From Clavibacter nebraskensis NCPPB 2581 (GTDB taxonomy: Bacteria; Actinomycetota; Actinomycetes; Actinomycetales; Microbacteriaceae): a stretch of DNA of 64,000 bases. Of this stretch, positions 34,250 through 43,613 are shown piece by piece. The stretch spans positions 1,240,001 through 1,304,000 of the forward strand of contig NC_020891.1 of NCBI RefSeq assembly GCF_000355695.1, read 5' to 3'. The notes under the pieces are model-generated. The model was not told the origin of the DNA and did no database searches. It worked only from the letters and a program-made list of their open reading frames with translations. The position numbers and the translations under genes are program-made. How positions within the stretch are numbered: the first letter of the stretch is position 1; each line of letters starts with the position of its first letter.

Positions 34250-35515
34250 CTAGCCGCGGATGAGCATGGCCGACGGGCGCGGCGAGAACGCATTGTCGAG
34301 CACGAGGCACGCGGCCCCCACGGCGGCCACGTCCTCGCCGACGGCCGACTCGACCACCCGCACGGGGTGCTTCGCGATGAGCGCGGGGGAGCGCCGCACC
34401 TCCTCCGGCAGCGTCGCGAGCACGAGGCGCGCGATCGGGTGCCAGAACGGGCCGCCGCAGACCACCTCGTCGAGGTCGAGCAGGTTCACCTGGATCACGA
34501 TGGCGCGCGCGAGGTGCTGGGCCGCGGCCTCCACGATCCGGCGGGCGGGCCCGTCCTCCGCGTCCGCGCGGGCCGCGAGCGCGTGGAACGCCTCGCCGAT
34601 CAGCCGCATGTCCACGGCGTCGCCGCTCGCCGCGGCCTCCGCCAGCGCCGCGTCCGACACGTCGCCGGCCCCGAGCACGCCGCCCTCGACGGCCTGGCGC
34701 ACGAGCGCGTGCGGCGTGATGAGCTCGCCCACGCAGCCGACGCGCCCGCACGTGCAGCGCCGGCCGCGCGACGCGACCATGATGTGGCCCGAGTCCCCGG
34801 CGTTCGAGCTCGCGCCGCGCACGGGCTCGCCGCCGAGCACGAGACCCGTGCCGAAGCCCGTGCCGTAGTAGACGAACGCGAGGTGACGGCGATCCCCGGA
34901 GCCGAACCACAGCTCCGCGACGGCGGCCGCGGTCACGTCCTTCTCCAGGAGCACCGGCAGGCCCGTCGCGGTGCTGAGGGCCGAGCGCAGCGGCACGTGG
35001 CGCCAGCGGGGGAGCATCGGCGGATCCAGCACCAGGCCCGCGCCCACGTCGATGGGCCCCGGCGCGGCGAGGCCGACGCCGAGCACGGCCTGGCGGTCGA
35101 CCCCCGCGTCGGCGATGAGGCCGTCGACGAGCCGCGCCACGAGCGCCACCACCTCGTCGGGGCGGGACGCGGAGGGCGTCGGGCTGCTGACGTGCCGGAG
35201 CACGGTGCCCTCGAGGTCGAGCAGCACGGAGGTGATGACTGCGGGATCCACGTGCACGCCCACCGCGAACCGGCCCTCGGGTACGAGGTGCAGGAGGGTG
35301 CGCGGCTTGCCGGGCCCGCGGATCACGGTGCCGCCCTCGCGCACGAGCCCCTCGTCGATGAGGCGGCGCGTCACGTTGGTGACGGTCTGCGCGCTGAGGC
35401 CCGTCCGCCCGGCGATCTCGGAGCGGCTGGCGCCCTCGGCCGCGCGACGGACGGCGTCGAGGACGACCGTGCGGTTGTAGCCGCCAATCGCGGGCAGGTT
35501 GGTGCCGCGTCGCAT
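34250..35515 (-). CDS. ROK-family transcriptional regulator
   Basis: 421 residues. An N-terminal winged helix (about 15-75, 'ASRSEIAGRTGLSAQTVTNVTRRLIDEG') is followed by a ROK sugar-kinase-like domain: 'VLGVGLAAPGPID', 'LLEKDVTAAA', 'YYGTGFGTG', 'NAGDSGH' with His244 and the zinc loop Cys254-x-Cys256-x4-Cys261. The usual Glu of the E-x-G-H motif is Asp here. Such XylR/NagC-like proteins bind a sugar and release DNA. It precedes the sugar operon on the same strand and probably represses it at 34186-34199. AGGAGG precedes the ATG. Confidence 0.9.
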   Translation of the reverse strand: MRRGTNLPAIGGYNRTVVLDAVRRAAEGASRSEIAGRTGLSAQTVTNVTRRLIDEGLVREGGTVIRGPGKPRTLLHLVPEGRFAVGVHVDPAVITSVLLDLEGTVLRHVSSPTPSASRPDEVVALVARLVDGLIADAGVDRQAVLGVGLAAPGPIDVGAGLVLDPPMLPRWRHVPLRSALSTATGLPVLLEKDVTAAAVAELWFGSGDRRHLAFVYYGTGFGTGLVLGGEPVRGASSNAGDSGHIMVASRGRRCTCGRVGCVGELITPHALVRQAVEGGVLGAGDVSDAALAEAAASGDAVDMRLIGEAFHALAARADAEDGPARRIVEAAAQHLARAIVIQVNLLDLDEVVCGGPFWHPIARLVLATLPEEVRRSPALIAKHPVRVVESAVGEDVAAVGAACLVLDNAFSPRPSAMLIRG

Positions 35516-35687
35516 GGGCACCTCCTGGTGCGGGCCGTCGCCCGCCGGGCGCGGGCCTCTCCGCAGTATCCCGGATGCGCGCACGGCGGTCGCACCGCGC
35601 GCGGCGCCCGCGCCAGGCCTTACCGCTGCCCGGGGGACACGGCGACACGCCCGGCCGTGCCGACCGGAGGCGGAGGAGGGTGGGGGC

Positions 35688-36785
35688 ATGACCGATCTGC
35701 TCGCGACCGCCCACGAAGCGGCTCGCACCCTCCCGTCGCCCCTCCCCGCCGCGCGCGGCCCGCTCACCGCGGCCCTCCTGGCCGATCTCGCCGGCGGATC
35801 CTCCGCGCCCTCCGCGCCCTCCGCGCCCGACCTCGCGGCGCTCGCCGCCGGGGCGCTCGCCGCGACGGACGACGTCGTCCGCGACGACGACGTCCAGCTG
35901 GCCCTCTTCTGCCTCTACGAGCTGCACCACGCGGGCCTCGAGGGCGTGGACGACGGCCGCGAGTGGGACCCGCGGCTCATCGCCGTCCGCGGGATCCTCG
36001 AGCGCGCGTTCGAGGCCGCCCTGCGCGACCGGATCCCCGTGCCCGAGCGCCCCGAGCCGACGTCGGCGGGCGTCGCGGCCGCGCTCTTCGCGCTCACCTC
36101 CGCCGACTCCGGCCCGTCGCTCTCGCGCTTCGTCGCGCGGAAGGCCACGGTCGAGCAGCTCCGCGAGTTCCTCGTGCAGCGGTCGATCTACACGCTCGGC
36201 GAGGCCGACCCGCACTCCTGGGCGATCCCGCGCCTCCGCGGCCGCGCCAAGGCCGCGCTCGTGGAGATCCAGGCCGACGAGTACGGCGGCGGTCGGCCCG
36301 AGCGCGTGCACGCGACGATCTTCGGCGCGACCCTCCGCGGCGTCGGCCTCGACGACCGCTACGGCACCTACCTCGACGACGTGCCCGCCGTCACGCTCGC
36401 GTCCTCCAACGCCATGTCGCTGTTCGGCCTGCACCGCCGCCTCCGCGGCGCCATCGTCGGCCACCTCGCCGCGTTCGAGATGACCTCGAGCGTGCCCAGC
36501 CGACTCTACGCGAGCGGGATCCGCCGACTCGGCTTCGGCGACGACGTCGCCTGGTACTACGACGAGCACGTCGAGGCGGACGCCGTGCACGAGCAGATCG
36601 CGGCGCACGACCTCGCGGGCGGGCTCGTGGAGTCGGAGCCCGAGCTCCTCGACGACGTGCTGTTCGGCGCGGCCGCGTGCCTCGAGGTCGAGGGATGGGT
36701 CGGCGCGCACGTGCTGTCCAGCTGGCAGGCCGGCCGGTCGTCGCTGCGCGAGGGATCGACGGCGGCCGCCGTGGTCGCCGCGTGA
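35688..36785 (+). CDS. Heme-oxygenase-like iron-containing redox protein (HDO superfamily)
   Basis: 365 residues, all-helical. Residues 60-110 hold the 'FCLYELHHAGLEG' helix with acidic and His ligands; 'EIQADEYGGGRPERVH' (about 185-200) and 'YYDEHVEADAVHEQIA' (about 290-305) provide further Asp, Glu and His residues, the pattern of heme-oxygenase-like di-iron oxidases. Such enzymes do varied oxidations, including N-oxygenation and C-C cleavage; the reaction here is unknown. The stop overlaps the GTG of the CDGSH gene, so the two act together. GAGG at proper Shine-Dalgarno distance precedes the ATG. Confidence 0.8.
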   Translation: MTDLLATAHEAARTLPSPLPAARGPLTAALLADLAGGSSAPSAPSAPDLAALAAGALAATDDVVRDDDVQLALFCLYELHHAGLEGVDDGREWDPRLIAVRGILERAFEAALRDRIPVPERPEPTSAGVAAALFALTSADSGPSLSRFVARKATVEQLREFLVQRSIYTLGEADPHSWAIPRLRGRAKAALVEIQADEYGGGRPERVHATIFGATLRGVGLDDRYGTYLDDVPAVTLASSNAMSLFGLHRRLRGAIVGHLAAFEMTSSVPSRLYASGIRRLGFGDDVAWYYDEHVEADAVHEQIAAHDLAGGLVESEPELLDDVLFGAAACLEVEGWVGAHVLSSWQAGRSSLREGSTAAAVVAA

Positions 36786-37057
36786 GCGCGCCGTCCGCCG
36801 GCGACGCCCCTGCGCCCGGTCCCGGTCCCGCACGGTCGCCCGCCCCCGAGCCGGCGCGCATCATCGCGTACCCGGACGGGCCGCTCCTCGTCCGCGGCGA
36901 CTTCGAGATCGTCGATCCCGAGGGCCGCCCGGTCCCGCGGACGCGGAGCACCGTCGCGCTCTGCCGCTGCGGCGTCTCGTTGATCAAGCCCTACTGCGAC
37001 GGCACGCACCGCCTGGTCGGCTTCCGCACGGATCCGCCCTCGCCCGCTGCCGAGTAG
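36782..37057 (+). CDS. CDGSH iron-sulfur domain protein
   Basis: 91 residues from GTG 36782. A disordered Pro/Ala-rich N-terminus (1-25) leads to a single CDGSH motif: Cys61, Cys63, Cys72 and His76 in 'CRCGVSLIKPYCDGTH', which binds a [2Fe-2S] cluster with three Cys and one His. It is coupled to the di-iron oxidase gene by a 4-bp overlap (GTGA), so it may supply electrons or a cluster to it. It converges on the zinc metallopeptidase gene with only 12 bp between stops. Confidence 0.88.
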   Translation: MSAPSAGDAPAPGPGPARSPAPEPARIIAYPDGPLLVRGDFEIVDPEGRPVPRTRSTVALCRCGVSLIKPYCDGTHRLVGFRTDPPSPAAE

Positions 37058-37069
37058 GGGCGTCCGGGC

Positions 37070-37981
37070 CTAGAGCGCGCTGCCCGGCACCGCGAACGTG
37101 TCGCACGCCGTGGGCCCGCCGGCGCGACCGGCCTCGAACCAGCGCTGGCGTTGCTCGGCGGATCCGTGCGTCCAGGTGTCCGGATCCACCCCGCCGCCTG
37201 CCTGCGCCTGGATGCGGTCGTCGCCCACGGCGGCCGCGGCGTCGAGCGCGTCGGCGACCTCGGTCGGGGTGACGGGCTCGAGGAACGCGCGTCCGGTGTC
37301 GTCCCGCACCTCGCCGGCGGCGCCGACCCACGCGCCCGCGTAGCAGTCGGCCTGCACCTCGAGCCGCACCGAGTCGGAGTCCGGCCCCGTGCCCCTGCGG
37401 TCCGCGCGGTCGAATGCGCCCGAGAGCTGCTGGATGTGGTGGCCCCACTCGTGTCCGACGACGTACATCTGCGCGAGCGGCCCGCCCGAGGCGCCGAACC
37501 GCGTGCGCAGCTCCTCGAAGAACGTCGTGTCGACGAAGAGGCGCCGGTCGGGCGGGCAGTAGAAGGGACCGGTGGCGCTCGTGGCCTCGCCGCAGCCGGT
37601 GCTCGTCGCGGCGGAGAACAGCGAGAAGTCTGGGCTCGCGTAGTCGGCGACGCCGACCTCGGATGCCGCGGTGGTCCAGTACGTGTCGAGCGAGTCGGCC
37701 GCGCCCGCCATGCGGCACTCGACGCTCGCGTTCGCCTCCGCCCCGGTCGTGCAGCCCTCGATGGCCTCGTCCTGCTCTTGCGAGGAGCCGCCCGTGCCCG
37801 AGCCGCCCCCGCCGCCGACCAGCTGCGAGAGGTCGACGCCCGTGAACTGCTGCACGAGGATCACCGCGACCACCACGAGGAGCCCGCCGCCGCCGGCCGC
37901 GATGCCGGTCGTGCGTCCCCGGCCGGCGCGCCGCCGGGTGACCTTGCTGCTGTCGATGCGGGCGTCGTCGTCGAAGGTCAT
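37070..37981 (-). CDS. Neutral zinc metallopeptidase, YpfJ family
   Basis: 303 residues. A basic N-terminus, one membrane helix (about 26-45), a Gly/Ser linker and then the family core: 'PPDRRLFVDTTFFEEL', the zinc motif HEWGH (177-181, HExxH) and the third ligand region 'LEVQADCYAGAW' (about 207-218). Four to six Cys suggest disulfides, consistent with an external, membrane-anchored domain. The substrate is unknown. Start ATG 37981 is supported by a TACGTT box exactly six bases upstream. Confidence 0.9.
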   Translation of the reverse strand: MTFDDDARIDSSKVTRRRAGRGRTTGIAAGGGGLLVVVAVILVQQFTGVDLSQLVGGGGGSGTGGSSQEQDEAIEGCTTGAEANASVECRMAGAADSLDTYWTTAASEVGVADYASPDFSLFSAATSTGCGEATSATGPFYCPPDRRLFVDTTFFEELRTRFGASGGPLAQMYVVGHEWGHHIQQLSGAFDRADRRGTGPDSDSVRLEVQADCYAGAWVGAAGEVRDDTGRAFLEPVTPTEVADALDAAAAVGDDRIQAQAGGGVDPDTWTHGSAEQRQRWFEAGRAGGPTACDTFAVPGSAL

Positions 37982-37987
37982 GCCCCG

Positions 37988-37993
37988 AACGTA
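37988..37993 (-). promoter_or_regulatory. -10 box TACGTT, leaderless promoter
   Basis: On the minus strand TACGTT, six bases, then ATG at 37981. No Shine-Dalgarno is present. The 31 bp to the next gene upstream confirm a very short regulatory region. Confidence 0.55.
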
Positions 37994-38012
37994 CCCGCGG
38001 GCGGGGTCGGCG

Positions 38013-38642
38013 TCAGGCGAGGTCCGGCCGGGTCTCGCGCACGAGGTCGCGCACCCGCTCGGCCGCCTCGCGGACCACGTCGTGCCCGCCGCGGGGCGCC
38101 GCCTCCGCGGCGCGGGCACGGCGGAGGAAGCCGTCCCAGTCGCCGCCGCCCGCGCGGAGCGGCCGTGTCGGCGCGAGCAGGGCGGCCCGGCGCAGCCACA
38201 CGTCCTGCTCTCCCGCCCACCGGTCGAGCGCCTGGTCGGCCCGGGCGCGCGCGGTGCCGGTCAGCCGCTCGACGAGCGGGCCGATGACGTCGAGCGCGAG
38301 CGGATCCACGAGGGCACTCAGCCGCGCATCCCGCACGAAGCCCTCGATGCGCGTGAGGTCGCCGTTGTCGAGCGTGTCGACGTGCTCCTGCAGCAGCACG
38401 ACGGCCGCGAGCCGCCGCTCGTAGACGCGCGACCGCCAGAGCTCGGAGGCGAGCGTGACCGCCTCGTCCCGGGTCATGCCCGGACGCCGCCGGCCGAGGT
38501 CGCGCACCGTCCCGCGCACGGCGCCGACGGAGGCGCCCACGAACTCCAGGTCGGAGCGCAGCCGCTCGCGCTCCGCCTCGGCGCGGTACGACGCGCCCTC
38601 CCGCTCGAGGGCCGCCGCGACGAACTCGGCGTCCTCGGTCAT
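38013..38642 (-). CDS. DNA alkylation repair protein, AlkD-like
   Basis: 209 residues, helical HEAT-like repeats. The region 'LWRSRVYERRLAAVVLLQEHVDTL' and 'ALDRWAGEQDVWLRRAALLAP' match the DNA alkylation repair (PF08713) pattern, in which the W-x-x-R-R-A helix lines the DNA groove. It would remove N3- or N7-alkylated bases. It starts within the stop of the upstream epimerase gene (ATGA) and so is co-translated. Slightly shorter than typical AlkD (~230 residues). Confidence 0.72.
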   Translation of the reverse strand: MTEDAEFVAAALEREGASYRAEAERERLRSDLEFVGASVGAVRGTVRDLGRRRPGMTRDEAVTLASELWRSRVYERRLAAVVLLQEHVDTLDNGDLTRIEGFVRDARLSALVDPLALDVIGPLVERLTGTARARADQALDRWAGEQDVWLRRAALLAPTRPLRAGGGDWDGFLRRARAAEAAPRGGHDVVREAAERVRDLVRETRPDLA

Positions 38643-39652
38643 CCGGCGAGCGGCGCCGAGCCCTCGCGCCCGGTGCGATGCACGAAGGCGCGGCCAAACT
38701 CGGCCAGCACCTCCTCCGCCGTGTGCGTGGGCGCCCAGCCCAGCACCTCGCGGGCGCGCGCGGTCGACATGACGGGCACGTTCGCGGCGATGTCGATCCA
38801 GCCCGGATCCGTCCGCTGTACGCGCAGCCGCCAGCTCGCCGAGACGAGCGCCCGCAGCGCGGGCAGCGGCACCGTCACGATGCGCGCGTCGAGCAGGCGG
38901 CCGACGAGCGCGGGATCCACGACGGGGTCCGCGGCGACGTTGAAGGCGCCGGGCGCGCGCCGCTCCACCGCCCGCCAGAACGCGTCCGCGACGTCCTCGT
39001 TGTGCACCACCTGCGACACCAGCTCGCGGGGGAGCGGCAGCACCGGGGTGCGGGTGGCGAGGCCCATCCAGCGCGTGGGGATCCACCGGCCGAGGAAGAG
39101 CCCGGCGATCTCCGCGGCGGCCTCGTCGTGCATCACGAGCCCGGGTCGCATGCGCGTCACGACGATCTCCGGGTGGGCGGCCTCGAAGGCGTCCATCGCG
39201 CGCTCGTTCTCGGCCTTGTGCCGCGAGTAGTGGGAGGTGTGGATGCCGCCGGTGGGCCACGTCTCGTCGCGCGGACGGTCCTTCGGGGCCGCGCTGTACG
39301 CGCCGACCGAGGACGCGACGACCACCTGGGGCACGCCCGCCCGCGCGACGGCCTCGAGCACGTTCGCGGTGCCGATCACGTTCGTGCGGTGCATCACGCG
39401 CTCGCGGTGGTTCGGCTGCAGGGCCCAGCCGAGGTGGACCACCGCGTCGGCGCCGCGCATGGTCGCCGCGAGCCCGGAGACCGCGCCCGCGGCGCCGATG
39501 TCGGCGAGGCGCCAGGTGACCCCGGAGTACGGCTCGAGGGAGGCGTCGGGCATGCGCCGCGCGACGCCCACGATCTCGGCCCCCGCGGTGTGGAGGCGAC
39601 GAAGCACCCCGGTCCCGAGGTTCCCGGTCGCTCCGATGACGACGACGCGCAT
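38639..39652 (-). CDS. NAD-dependent epimerase/dehydratase (extended SDR)
   Basis: 337 residues. GATGNLG nucleotide loop (8-14), 'ADAVVHLGW' and a YxxxK catalytic pair in 'HYSRHKAENE' (about 146-155) with 'VVASSVGAY' supplying the Ser. This is the extended SDR pattern of nucleotide-sugar epimerases and related reductases; substrate unknown. The ATG at 39652 has AGGAG just upstream, and the stop overlaps the AlkD-like gene. Confidence 0.87.
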   Translation of the reverse strand: MRVVVIGATGNLGTGVLRRLHTAGAEIVGVARRMPDASLEPYSGVTWRLADIGAAGAVSGLAATMRGADAVVHLGWALQPNHRERVMHRTNVIGTANVLEAVARAGVPQVVVASSVGAYSAAPKDRPRDETWPTGGIHTSHYSRHKAENERAMDAFEAAHPEIVVTRMRPGLVMHDEAAAEIAGLFLGRWIPTRWMGLATRTPVLPLPRELVSQVVHNEDVADAFWRAVERRAPGAFNVAADPVVDPALVGRLLDARIVTVPLPALRALVSASWRLRVQRTDPGWIDIAANVPVMSTARAREVLGWAPTHTAEEVLAEFGRAFVHRTGREGSAPLAG

Positions 39653-39766
39653 GATGCTCCTCTCCTGCGGACGGGACCCGTCGGGCCGGTTGATCCGCGG
39701 GTCCCCTCCATCATGCTCGCCGACGCCCGCCGCCGAGCCCGCGCACGACGTGTGCCCGGCCGACGC

Positions 39767-40282
39767 TCAGCGGTCGACGGCCTCGATGAGCGAACCCTGC
39801 GCGAACGTCAGCCAGTCGTAGAGGCTCGCGCTCTCCTCCGGCGCGCGGTCGCGCCAGCCCTCGGCCTCGTCGATGCGCAGCGGCACCGAGATCGCGAGCC
39901 GGAGGTCGTTGAGCGTCCGGAGCCACGCCTGGACGCCCGTCGGATCCAGCACCACGAGGAGCCCGCGGCGGCCGGCCCCGCGCGCGTCGGCCTCCGCCAG
40001 CGTCGCCTCCACCGTGGCGGCGTTCGCGGCCTTCGCCTCGCTGAGGTCGGACGCCGTGAACCGCCGGAACTCGGCGGAGGACTCGGGGTCGTCCGGGTAG
40101 GCGTCGGGCAGCAGGCGCGCGACGACGGGGGAGGGGGCGGCGCCGTCCGTGGCGCCGCCGGGCGCGGACCCCTCGTCCAGGATCCCGCGCAGCTCGCCGA
40201 GGAGTCCGCGCAGCATGGCGACCTCGTGCGGCTCGAGGTGAGCGGCGACCGTCCCGTCGGGGCGCGCGCGGAAGGCCCTCAC
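39767..40282 (-). CDS. DUF2017 family protein
   Basis: 171 residues from GTG 40282, overlapping the clpS stop (GTGA). 'LEPHEVAMLRGLLGELRGIL' near the start and 'WLRTLNDLRLAISVPLRI' plus 'YDWLTFAQGSLIEAV' at the end are the DUF2017 features. The gene regularly follows clpS in actinobacteria, so a link to ClpP-dependent proteolysis or its substrates is likely, but the role is not known. Predicted soluble and mostly helical. Confidence 0.88.
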   Translation of the reverse strand: MRAFRARPDGTVAAHLEPHEVAMLRGLLGELRGILDEGSAPGGATDGAAPSPVVARLLPDAYPDDPESSAEFRRFTASDLSEAKAANAATVEATLAEADARGAGRRGLLVVLDPTGVQAWLRTLNDLRLAISVPLRIDEAEGWRDRAPEESASLYDWLTFAQGSLIEAVDR

Positions 40283-40653
40283 GCGTCCACCCGCTCGAGC
40301 GTCGCCCAGAGGCCGAAGCCGTGCATCGCGAGCACGTGGCGCTCGATCTCCTCGCGGATCCCCGTCGCGACGACCGCACGGCCGTCCTCGTGCACGCGGA
40401 GCATCAGCTCGTCGGCGCGCTCGCGGGTGAAGCCGAAGTAGCTGCGGAACACGTAGGAGACGTACGTCATGAGGTTCACGGGGTCGTTCCACACGACGCA
40501 GCTCCACACCGGCGGCGTCGCCGCGCGCTCGAGCAGGCTCGTGTCGGATCCCGTGCTCGTGCCGGAGCCGGGGTCGCCCGCGGGCGGGTCGGCGGCGCGG
40601 CGAGCGACGGTCAGGAGGCGCGGGGCGCGGGCGTCCGCGGTGCTGGTGGTCAT
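40279..40653 (-). CDS. clpS: ATP-dependent Clp protease adaptor ClpS
   Basis: 124 residues. After a ~45-residue disordered N-terminal extension, the ClpS core appears: 'VVWNDPVNLMTYVSYVFRSYF', 'MLRVHEDGRAVVATG' and 'EIERHVLAMHGFGLWATLE'. The N-D-P and the His residues form the N-degron pocket and ClpC-binding surface. It delivers N-end-rule substrates to the ClpCP protease in the cytoplasm. AGGAG precedes the ATG at 40653; it is coupled to the DUF2017 gene. Confidence 0.93.
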   Translation of the reverse strand: MTTSTADARAPRLLTVARRAADPPAGDPGSGTSTGSDTSLLERAATPPVWSCVVWNDPVNLMTYVSYVFRSYFGFTRERADELMLRVHEDGRAVVATGIREEIERHVLAMHGFGLWATLERVDA

Positions 40654-40741
40654 CGCGCTCCTGTGGGATCGTGCCGGCGAGCGGCCGGAGGCTCCATCCT
40701 CTCCCGTCGGGCGGGTCGCCGGCGACCTCGTTCGCGCCGCG

Positions 40742-41440
40742 TCATGCACCGGGGCGCACGAGCCCGCAGTCGTACGCGAGGATCACGGCCTGCACGCGGT
40801 CCCGCACCTCGAGCTTCGCGAGCACCCGCCCCACGTGCGTCTTCACCGTCGACTCCGACAGGTACAGGCGGCCCGCGATCTCCTGGTTGGTGAGCCCCTC
40901 GGCCAGCGCCGTGAGCACCTCCAGCTCCCGCGCGGTCAGGGGCCGCAGCCGCGGGTCGGCGGCGCCCTCCCCGGTGCCGGCCGCGCCGCCGGTCGGGGGC
41001 ATCGTCGGCCCGAGCAGCTCGATCATGCGGCGCGTCACCCGGGGCGAGATGGCGGCGTCGCCGTCCGCGACCGCGCGGATCGCCTCCATCAGGTGCTCGG
41101 GCCGCGTGTCCTTGACGAGGAAGCCGCTCGCCCCGGCGCGCAGCCCCGCGAACGCGTACTCGTCGAGGTCGAACGTGGTCAGCACGATGACGCGCGTCGC
41201 CGGATGTCGGGCGACGATCTCGGCGGTGGCCGCGATCCCGTCCATGCCGGGCATGCGCACGTCCATGAGCACGATGTCGGGGGCGAGCTCGCCGGTGCGC
41301 TGCACGGCCGCGCGGCCGTCGGCGGCCTCGCCCACCACGTCGATCCCGGGCTCCGCATCGAGCACCATGCGGAAGCCCATGCGCACGAGCGCCTGGTCGT
41401 CCACGATGAGCATGCGGACGGGTGTGCTGCTGTCGGTCAT
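40742..41440 (-). CDS. Response regulator, NarL/LuxR family
   Basis: 232 residues. Receiver with 'IVDDQ' acidic pocket, Asp60 phosphoacceptor in '[11 protein letters not shown]' and Lys near 111 in '[10 protein letters not shown]'. LuxR-type helix-turn-helix near the end ('[18 protein letters not shown]', '[17 protein letters not shown]'). It overlaps the kinase stop by 4 bp and is the final gene of the ATPase-permease-kinase-regulator module on this strand. The target is likely the promoter of that module. Confidence 0.92.
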   Translation of the reverse strand: MTDSSTPVRMLIVDDQALVRMGFRMVLDAEPGIDVVGEAADGRAAVQRTGELAPDIVLMDVRMPGMDGIAATAEIVARHPATRVIVLTTFDLDEYAFAGLRAGASGFLVKDTRPEHLMEAIRAVADGDAAISPRVTRRMIELLGPTMPPTGGAAGTGEGAADPRLRPLTARELEVLTALAEGLTNQEIAGRLYLSESTVKTHVGRVLAKLEVRDRVQAVILAYDCGLVRPGA

Positions 41441-42678
41441 CGGTCCTCCTGGACGCGGGGGCTGGTGGTCGGATCCGCGGCCCGGGACGCGTCGCCGGGC
41501 CGGACGTCGTGGAGCCCGCTGGGCATGGTGGCCAGCACGCGCCAGCCGCCGGTCTCGCGCCGTCCGGCGGTCGCCGTGCCGTCGTACACCGCCATGCGCT
41601 CCGCGACTCCCACGAGGCCGCGACCGCTGCCGGGGACGGGCGGCACGACGGGTCCCGTGAGGTCGTCGTCGGTGACCTCGACGGTGATCTCCTCGGGCCG
41701 GTGGTCGACCCGCACCTCGACCCGGTCGGCGTTCGGCGCGTACCGGAGCACGTTCGTCAGCGACTCCTGCACGACGCGGAAGACGGCGAGCTGGCGCCCC
41801 GGGTCATCCGGCGGCGCGCCCGTGCTGGTGAAGCGCACCGGGAGGCCGGTGGACCGGAACGAGTCGACCAGCGCGGCGAGGTCGGCGTGCCCGGGCTGCG
41901 GCGCGCGGAGGGACGGCGGGGCGGCATCGCCCGCGTCGGGATCCTCGGCGAGCACGCCCAGCATGCGGCGCATCTCGGAGAGGGAGGTGCGGCCGGTCTC
42001 GGCGACCTCGCGCATGGCGTCGCGCGCGAGCTCCGGCCGGGCGACCGCGCTCGCGGCCGCCCCGTCGGCGAGGGTCACCATGACGGTGATCCCGTGGGCG
42101 ACGATGTCGTGGATCTCCCGTGCGATCCGCGTCCGCTCCGCCGCAGTGGCGAGCCGCGCCTGCTGGTCGCGCTCGCGGGCGAGCTGCACCGCGAGGTCGC
42201 GCAGCGCCTCGACGTAGCGCTTGCGTCCGCCCACGTTCGTGCCGATGAGCGTCGCGATGAGCGGGAGGATGAGATTGACCAGCAGCATGGTCGCGATCGA
42301 CAGCGCCATGGGCCCCTGGCCGGCCGTCGACGGCGCGACGACCGCGATGAGGACGGCCACGCCGCCGAACCCGATCCACGCGCGCCGGGACGACCCATAC
42401 ACGGCGAGCGCGTAGAGAGCGAGGGGGACGGCCCCGCCGTCGAAGCTGCCGGACACGAGGGCCGCCGCGGCGGCGGCGGCACCCGTGACGGCGAGGACGG
42501 CCACGGGCCGGCTGCGCCGGAACATGAGCGCGACGCCGGTCAGGACGCTGAGCGCGGCCAGCGCCACGACTCCGGGGACGGCGGGGGATCTGCTGTCGAC
42601 CACGGGGGCCGCGCTCACCGAGAGGAGCGTGAAGGCGATCGCGATGACGGCGTCGACCGTCCTCGGATGCCGTGCCAT
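41437..42678 (-). CDS. Sensor histidine kinase, NarL/DesK family
   Basis: 413 residues from ATG 42678. Five hydrophobic helices in 1-150, then a coiled segment and the HisKA_3 acceptor His190 in '[10 protein letters not shown]', and an ATPase domain with '[12 protein letters not shown]' and '[13 protein letters not shown]'. The D-x-G-x-G box is reduced to 'VTDDD' , somewhat diverged. In-frame sequence continues upstream to the permease stop without ATG, GTG or TTG, so ATG 42678 is the only good start; a 96-bp gap to the permease results. Confidence 0.87.
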   Translation of the reverse strand: MARHPRTVDAVIAIAFTLLSVSAAPVVDSRSPAVPGVVALAALSVLTGVALMFRRSRPVAVLAVTGAAAAAAALVSGSFDGGAVPLALYALAVYGSSRRAWIGFGGVAVLIAVVAPSTAGQGPMALSIATMLLVNLILPLIATLIGTNVGGRKRYVEALRDLAVQLARERDQQARLATAAERTRIAREIHDIVAHGITVMVTLADGAAASAVARPELARDAMREVAETGRTSLSEMRRMLGVLAEDPDAGDAAPPSLRAPQPGHADLAALVDSFRSTGLPVRFTSTGAPPDDPGRQLAVFRVVQESLTNVLRYAPNADRVEVRVDHRPEEITVEVTDDDLTGPVVPPVPGSGRGLVGVAERMAVYDGTATAGRRETGGWRVLATMPSGLHDVRPGDASRAADPTTSPRVQEDR

Positions 42679-42773
42679 CCACCCGCGGAACGCGCCGGGA
42701 GGGGTCGGCAGGTGGACGCCGTCGGCCGCGGCGGTGTCCGCCGCGCCCGACGGCGCCCTCCGTTCCGCGTCGA

Positions 42774-43613
42774 TCAGGCGTCCCGCTTCTTGGCGAGGAT
42801 CAGAGCGGGCACGAGGATGACGGCGACCCAGGCCAGCATGACGAGCAGCGCCTGCCAGAACTCGAGCTCCCCGGGCGCTCCGGTGGCGGTGCTGTACAGC
42901 CGGTTGCCCGCGCTCAGCGGGAAGTACGGCGCGAGATCCGCGACCCAGTCGAGCACGCCGCCGAGCAGCTGGCCCACGATGGGGACGACGAGGACGAGGC
43001 CGACGAGGGCGCCGATCCCCGCCGCGCCGTTGCGCAGCAGCAGGCCGAAGCCGAAGCCCATCAGGCCGATGAGCACGACGAAGAGCACGCCGCCCAGGGC
43101 CGCGAGCAGGAAGTCGCCGTCCAGCACGTCGACCTCCGCGCCGGCGGACGCGAAGTAGCCGCGGGCGATGAGGAGCGCGGCGGCCACCGCGATCGCGGTG
43201 ATGACGAACGTCACCACCGTGTAGACGATCGCCTTGGCGGCGATGACGCCCAGGCGGCGCGGCGCGGCGCTGAAGGACGAGCGGATCATGCCGGTCGAGT
43301 ACTCGCCGCTGATCACGAGCACGCCGAGCACGCCGGCGACGAGCATCGACAGGGTGACGCCGCTGAGCCCCACCTGGAGGAGCAGGTCCGTCGCGGGGAC
43401 ACCGGGGAGGGACAGCTGCGTCCGGAGCTGGTCCACGACGAAGGGCGTGAAGAGCGCGGAGAAGCCGGCGAGCAGGAGGAAGACGAGCGCGAAGCACCAG
43501 ACGGTGGAGCGCAGCGTCCGGAGCTTGATCCACTCGGAGCGCATCAGCCGGGGGAGCGTGGGCCGACCCGTGGTCACCGGGGCGGTCGCGTAGGTCGTGC
43601 TGGTGGCGGTCAT
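42774..43613 (-). CDS. ABC-2 type permease (BcrB-like)
   Basis: 279 residues, six helices. 'RLMRSEWIKLRTLRSTVWCF' at the N-terminus and 'VISGEYSTGMIRSSFSAAPRR' are hallmarks of ABC-2 permeases paired with BcrA-like ATPases in bacitracin/lantibiotic resistance. The start overlaps the stop of the ATPase by 4 bp. It exports or flips an unknown compound, possibly a peptide antibiotic or lipid. Confidence 0.9.
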   Translation of the reverse strand: MTATSTTYATAPVTTGRPTLPRLMRSEWIKLRTLRSTVWCFALVFLLLAGFSALFTPFVVDQLRTQLSLPGVPATDLLLQVGLSGVTLSMLVAGVLGVLVISGEYSTGMIRSSFSAAPRRLGVIAAKAIVYTVVTFVITAIAVAAALLIARGYFASAGAEVDVLDGDFLLAALGGVLFVVLIGLMGFGFGLLLRNGAAGIGALVGLVLVVPIVGQLLGGVLDWVADLAPYFPLSAGNRLYSTATGAPGELEFWQALLVMLAWVAVILVPALILAKKRDA

